Below the pieces are notes generated by a model. It was not told the origin of the DNA and ran no database searches. It saw only the letters and a list, made by a program, of their open reading frames with translations. From Apostichopus japonicus (lineage: Eukaryota > Echinodermata > Holothuroidea > Aspidochirotida > Stichopodidae): a stretch of 64,000 nt of DNA. The stretch's first letter is position 1, and every line of letters starts with the position of its first letter. Where the stretch lies: the NCBI RefSeq assembly GCF_037975245.1, contig NC_092580.1:30742001-30806000 (forward strand), written 5' to 3'. The translations under genes and the position numbers were made by a program. Shown here in pieces: positions 62,601 to 64,000 of the stretch.

Positions 62601-63182
62601 TCAGATACCTTGACAATATAGTCTGAATGGAGGGGGAGGGGGGCAGTGATGGGAGTAAAACTATAGGACCTTGCAAATACTATAAAATGACCAAAATATG
62701 GTGTTCAATGTCATCTGATGGTATTCTGTTGTATATATGAAGTTATAAGAACATGTTTGGGTTGAGAATTGATAAAATATTTGATTAACATGAACATTAA
62801 CCTAACAATTAAGCCTGCACTGAGGAGCGGATGTCGGCATCTCTGAAGCCTTAAAGAAGCATTCCAGACTTTTGGCACATTTTAGATGTGAATATCTTGA
62901 AAACCTTTAAATCATAGAAGCAATACCAGCCCTCCAATTAATTTGTATTGTTTTCTTAGAAAATATCAAGATGAAACTTCTAGCTAAAGCCACCCTTTAA
63001 TAAAGTCAACAGGTAAACTGTAACAACTTATCAAGAAAATTATGTACCACAAGGGATTATAATAACCAATAATCTCAGAGGATTAGTAAAAACACATAGA
63101 GCAATGGATCTGAGATCACTAATACGAAACAGAGACATCTGAAGAGACACTGTTGCCCAATGTAGAATATACTAAAAATAGG
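59688..63182. other. 3.5 kb without a recognised gene or repeat
   Basis: AT-rich single-copy-looking DNA with short CA (60968-60983) and GACA (62111-62127) runs. No frame above 76 codons. Confidence 0.5.
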
Positions 63183-63439
63183 ACATGTTTGATCTCTGGA
63201 GTAAGGCAAAATATATCACCAAAACAGAACTAGTATAGTTTGATACAGGTGTCAAATGCCTACAGTGGAATTACGACCTTTCTTAAGTTCCTTACTGGTT
63301 CCAACCTCTGGACATACAATCAGCGTCCATAGCCTAGTTGGTTAGGGTGTCTGGATATAAAGCGGGAGGCCCAGGTTCGAATCCCGGTGGAGGCTGGAAG
63401 TTCATCAGTGTTCTATTTTCCAACTCACTACAATTTCAA

Positions 63440-63440
<1 letters not shown>
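63183..63440 (+). mobile_element. tRNA-like repeat unit, copy S7, plus strand
   Basis: 5' flank, cloverleaf (63323-63394) and tail in plus orientation. Box A-like TAGCCTAGTTGGTTAGG and box B GGTTCGAATCC are intact. The loop is ATATAAA, but the 5' side of the anticodon stem is changed to TCTGG. No T run follows the cloverleaf. Its tail runs into the TA array shared with S8. Confidence 0.88.

Positions 63441-63442
<2 letters not shown>

Positions 63443-63476
<34 letters not shown>
63443..63476. repeat. (TA)n microsatellite between tail-to-tail copies
   Basis: TA units lying exactly between the tails of S7 and S8, at the centre of a long inverted repeat. Confidence 0.9.
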
Positions 63477-63478
<2 letters not shown>

Positions 63479-63815
63479 GAAAACGTAATGAGTAGGAAAA
63501 TCCAGCCTCCACCATGGCTTCGAACCCGGGCCTCCCGCTTTATATGCGGACACCCTAACCACTAGGCTATGGACGCTGATTGTATGTCCAGGAGTTTGAA
63601 ACCGGTAAGGAAGGTCGTAATTCCACTGTACGCGTTTGTCACCTGTATCGAACAATACTAGTTCTGTTTTGGTGACATATTTTGCCTTATTCTAGAGATC
63701 AAACATGATGCTAACCAACTCGAAATCATTTGTGATTCCTAAAGCCGGATCTCGAAAGAGATACTTTGAACAGACTTTATGTTAATGAAATGAGCTAAAC
63801 GACAAAGGCAAATGA
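63477..63815 (-). mobile_element. tRNA-like repeat unit, copy S8
   Basis: A minus-strand unit with its cloverleaf at 63505-63576, loop ATATAAA and paired anticodon stem. The T arm is damaged (CGAAGCCATGG in place of CGAATCCCGG). A T4 run follows. The 5' flank with the ATCTC-GAAA-GAGAT stem is complete. Confidence 0.88.
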
Positions 63816-63825
63816 ATATATGTAA

Positions 63826-64000
63826 ATGAAAATCGTAATGAGTTGGAAAATCAAGAACAGTGAAAAAATTCCAGCCTCCACCGGGATTCGAACCTGGGCC
63901 TCCCGCTTTGTACGCGGACACCCTAACCAACTAGGCCATGGACGCTGATTGTATGTCCAGGGGTTCTAAACTGGTAAGGAAGGTCGTAATTCCACTGTAG
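63826..64000 (-). mobile_element. tRNA-like repeat unit, copy S9, cut by window end
   Basis: Its cloverleaf at 63874-63945 on the minus strand lies 369 bases from that of S8, in the same orientation, so S8 and S9 form a second tandem pair. The loop is GTACAAA with a paired stem, box B is intact, and a T6 run follows the cloverleaf. The unit continues beyond the window. Confidence 0.88.

Overview
This window looks like non-coding DNA from a metazoan nuclear genome. It is AT-rich and has no bacterial gene organisation. Almost every reading frame is shorter than about 130 codons. It is full of TA, ATC and GAAT microsatellites, minisatellites, long C or G runs and dispersed repeats with tRNA-like Pol III promoters and hAT-type termini. 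The repeat style suggests a marine invertebrate, possibly an echinoderm such as a sea cucumber, but no gene here fixes the taxon and that guess is weak.

Only one short stretch reads like a real protein-coding exon: a 100-base minus-strand segment near 55.5 kb. It has a plausible splice acceptor and a strong GTGAGT donor, and encodes the core of a MADF (Adf-1/Myb-like) DNA-binding domain. Its partner exons were not found.

Layout. 1-15.7 kb: single-copy-looking AT-rich DNA with homopolymer runs and small hairpins. 15.7-19.7 kb: a 22-bp minisatellite, an 18-bp minisatellite with two unit types, and a 149-bp foldback. 24.4-28.4 kb: two hAT-type MITEs with perfect 8-bp target duplications, a dispersed 470-bp repeat and a GAAT array. 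29.2-30.8 kb: a mosaic of 370-bp tRNA-like units, an inverted copy, and the second copies of two dispersed repeats. 32.4-38.7 kb: diverged hAT-like elements, a fifth tRNA-like copy between TA arrays, polypyrimidine and polypurine tracts and a hammerhead-like motif. 41.8 kb: another tRNA-like copy. 44.0-45.2 kb: a 1.2-kb hAT-like element inside TA repeats with its own internal tandem repeats. 51.8-52.9 kb: two long ATC arrays sharing a flank motif. 63.2-64.0 kb: a tail-to-tail pair plus a further tandem copy of the tRNA-like unit, cut by the window edge.

The most distinctive system is the tRNA-like family. It has nine copies, two anticodon-loop subfamilies, a nearly intact cloverleaf, and in most copies a T-run just 3' of the cloverleaf that should stop Pol III. 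Two clusters about 34 kb apart share the same head-to-tail period of about 370 bp. This looks more like a mobile or satellite-forming tRNA-like transcription unit than a simple SINE.
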